64,000 nt of DNA from contig NC_083560.1 in assembly GCF_019925205.1 (NCBI RefSeq), positions 149,857,470-149,921,469 of the forward strand, given 5' to 3'. The position numbers were made by a program, and so were the translations under genes. This DNA is from Metopolophium dirhodum. Lineage: Eukaryota > Arthropoda > Insecta > Hemiptera > Aphididae. Shown here piece by piece: positions 61,838-64,000 of the stretch. Within the stretch, counting starts at the first letter, position 1; every line of letters begins with the position of its first letter. Below the pieces are notes generated by a model. That model saw only the letters and a program-made list of their open reading frames with translations. It was not told the origin of the DNA and did not search any database.

Positions 61838-64000
61838 CGGTCACGGGGACGCCGCCGCGCACCAAGGGCGACTCCGCGCCTCGCCCGTCGAGGAAAAATA
61901 TTTCCGCGTACGGCACTCCGAGTCCGCGGGACGTAATAATTCTTTACGTTAGTCCACCTCGCACCCGTCGAACGCCGACCAGACAAAAATCGGCAATCGA
62001 TGAAGGGCACAGTGTCCACGGATCCGGTCACGGGGACGCCGCCGCGCACCAAGGGCGACTCCGCGCCTCGCCCGTCGAAGAAAAATTTTTCCGCGTTCGG
62101 CACTCCGAGTCCGCGGGACGTAATAATTCTTTACGTTAGTCCATCTCGCACCCGTCGAACGCCGACCAGACAAAAATCGGCAATCGATGAAGGGCACAGT
62201 GTCCACGGATCCGGTCACGGGGACGCCGCCGCGCACCAAGGGCGACTCCGCGCCTCGCCCGTCGATGAAAAATATTTCCGCGTACGGCACTCCGAGTCCG
62301 CGGGACGTAATAATTCTTTACGTTAGTCCACCTCGCACCCGTCGAACGCCGACCAGACAAAAATCGGCAATCGATGAAGGGCACAGTGTCCACGGATCCG
62401 GTCACGGGGACGCCGCCGCGCACCAAGGGCGACTCCGCGCCTCGCCCGTCGAGGAAAAATATTTCCGCGTACGGCACTCCGAGTCCGCGGGACGTGCTCG
62501 CCGAATGCCCGCACCGAATAATACCGGTAAACCACATCCACTTGCCGTATTAATATTTTACGTTAGTCCACCTCGCACCCGTCGAACGCCGACCAGACAA
62601 AAATCGGCAATCGATGAAGGGCACAGTGTCCACGGATCCGGTCACGGGGACGCCGCCGCGCACCAAGGGCGACTCCGCGCCTCGCCCGTCGATGAAAAAT
62701 ATTTCCGCGTACGGCACTCCGAGTCCGCGGGACGTAATAATTCTTTACGTTAGTCCACCTCGCACCCGTCGAACGCCGACCAGACAAAAATCGGCAATCG
62801 ATGAAGGGCACAGTGTCCACGGATCCGGTCACGGGGACGCCGCCGCGCACCAAGGGCGACTCCGCGCCTCGCCCGTCGAGGAAAAATATTTCCGCGTACG
62901 GCACTCCGAGTCCGCGGGACGTAATAATTCTTTACGTTAGTCCACCTCGCACCCGTCGAACGCCGACCAGACAAAAATCGGCAATCGATGAAGGGCACAG
63001 TGTCCACGGATCCGGTCACGGGGACGCCGCCGCGCACCAAGGGCGACTCCGCGCCTCGCCCGTCGAAGAAAAATTTTTCCGCGTTCGGCACTCCGAGTCC
63101 GCGGGACGTAATAATTCTTTACGTTAGTCCATCTCGCACCCGTCGAACGCCGACCAGACAAAAATCGGCAATCGATGAAGGGCACAGTGTCCACGGATCC
63201 GGTCACGGGGACGCCGCCGCGCACCAAGGGCGACTCCGCGCCTCGCCCGTCGATGAAAAATATTTCCGCGTACGGCACTCCGAGTCCGCGGGACGTAATA
63301 ATTCTTTACGTTAGTCCACCTCGCACCCGTCGAACGCCGACCAGACAAAAATCGGCAATCGATGAAGGGCACAGTGTCCACGGATCCGGTCACGGGGACG
63401 CCGCCGCGCACCAAGGGCGACTCCGCGCCTCGCCCGTCGATGAAAAATATTTCCGCGTACGGCACTCCGAGTCCGCGGGACGTAATAATTCTTTACGTTA
63501 GTCCACCTCGCACCCGTCGAACGCCGACCAGACAAAAATCGGCAATCGATGAAGGGCACAGTGTCCACGGATCCGGTCACGGGGACGCCGCCGCGCACCA
63601 AGGGCGACTCCGCGCCTCGCCCGTCGATGAAAAATATTTCCGCGTACGGCACTCCGAGTCCGCGGGACGTAATAATTCTTTACGTTAGTCCACCTCGCAC
63701 CCGTCGAACGCCGACCAGACAAAAATCGGCAATCGATGAAGGGCACAGTGTCCACGGATCCGGTCACGGGGACGCCGCCGCGCACCAAGGGCGACTCCGC
63801 GCCTCGCCCGTCGATGAAAAATATTTCCGCGTACGGCACTCCGAGTCCGCGGGACGTAATAATTCTTTACGTTAGTCCACCTCGCACCCGTCGAACGCCG
63901 ACCAGACAAAAATCGGCAATCGATGAAGGGCACAGTGTCCACGGATCCGGTCACGGGGACGCCGCCGCGCACCAAGGGCGACTCCGCGCCTCGCCCGTCG
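61838..64000. repeat. 187-bp intergenic spacer repeats
   Basis: Repeat starts (GTCACGGGGACG) at about 61840, 62027, 62214, 62401, 62641, 62828, 63015, 63202, 63389, 63576, 63763 and 63950 give a 187-bp period, except one unit of 240 bp. Units come in three variants, distinguished by GAGGAAAAATA, GAAGAAAAATT or GATGAAAAATA. The array runs off the window. Such subrepeats are typical of insect rDNA spacers, where they can act as enhancers. Frames of 108-113 codons on both strands recur with the repeat and are not genes. Confidence 0.95.
62496..62549. other. Insertion of about 53 bp inside one spacer repeat
   Basis: The unit starting at 62401 carries about 53 extra bases after GCGGGACGT (starting GCTCGCCGAATGCCC). 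This sequence occurs nowhere else in the window. The other units go directly from GGGACGT to AATAATTC. Confidence 0.8.

Noticed and set aside
61588..63975. Repeating 108- and 113-codon frames on both strands
   Set aside because: They recur every 187 bp with the spacer repeat. The period is not a multiple of three, and both strands are equally open.

Overview
The window is insect nuclear DNA, most likely from an aphid. It has two parts: a large AT-rich satellite field with nested transposons (1-56000) and, beyond a 500-N assembly gap, part of a GC-rich ribosomal DNA unit read on the minus strand (56501-64000). The aphid assignment rests on an 18S gene of about 2.49 kb, much longer than the usual ~1.9 kb insect length, with GC-rich expansions in V2, V4/V5 and V7, as known for Aphididae. 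The HARBI1-like and DUF7869-like transposases also suit aphids. I see no ordinary host protein-coding gene.

1-13276: the left satellite is split by one minus-strand Ty3/Gypsy-type LTR retrotransposon (341-12304). It has 618/620-bp LTRs that are over 99% identical, a 4-bp AAAG target duplication and a tRNA-Lys-type primer binding site. Its genes are gag with a zinc knuckle, an A-AAA-AAC frameshift site, an ORF carrying a TARG1/OARD1-like macro domain, and a retropepsin. Reverse transcriptase, RNase H and integrase are missing, so this copy cannot move by itself. Between the macro domain and the protease sits a 4.66-kb DNA transposon (3511-8166) with 32-bp inverted repeats, an AATT target duplication, subterminal repeats at both ends and a two-exon transposase of about 756 aa resembling the DUF7869 group.

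12309-56000: a ~157-bp satellite made of two related monomer types, A and B, that tend to alternate. A ~642-bp piece of a PIF/Harbinger (HARBI1-like) transposase gene, intron included and cut off after the first catalytic Asp region, recurs seven times, with the tail of an eighth copy at position 1. Distances between copies range from about 1.9 kb (after removing the LTR element) to 9.3 kb. Private variants show recent duplications with offsets of 2881, 7542 and 2414 bp. The last few kb before the gap are rich in single-base indels, which looks like an unpolished contig end.

56501-64000 (minus strand): 28S 5' end, ITS2, 5.8S, ITS1, complete 18S, 5' ETS and intergenic spacer. The spacer holds a 286-bp block duplicated at a 552-bp offset. 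Each copy has a TATAGG motif, which suggests a gene promoter and a spacer promoter. Upstream lies an array of 187-bp repeats running off the window end.
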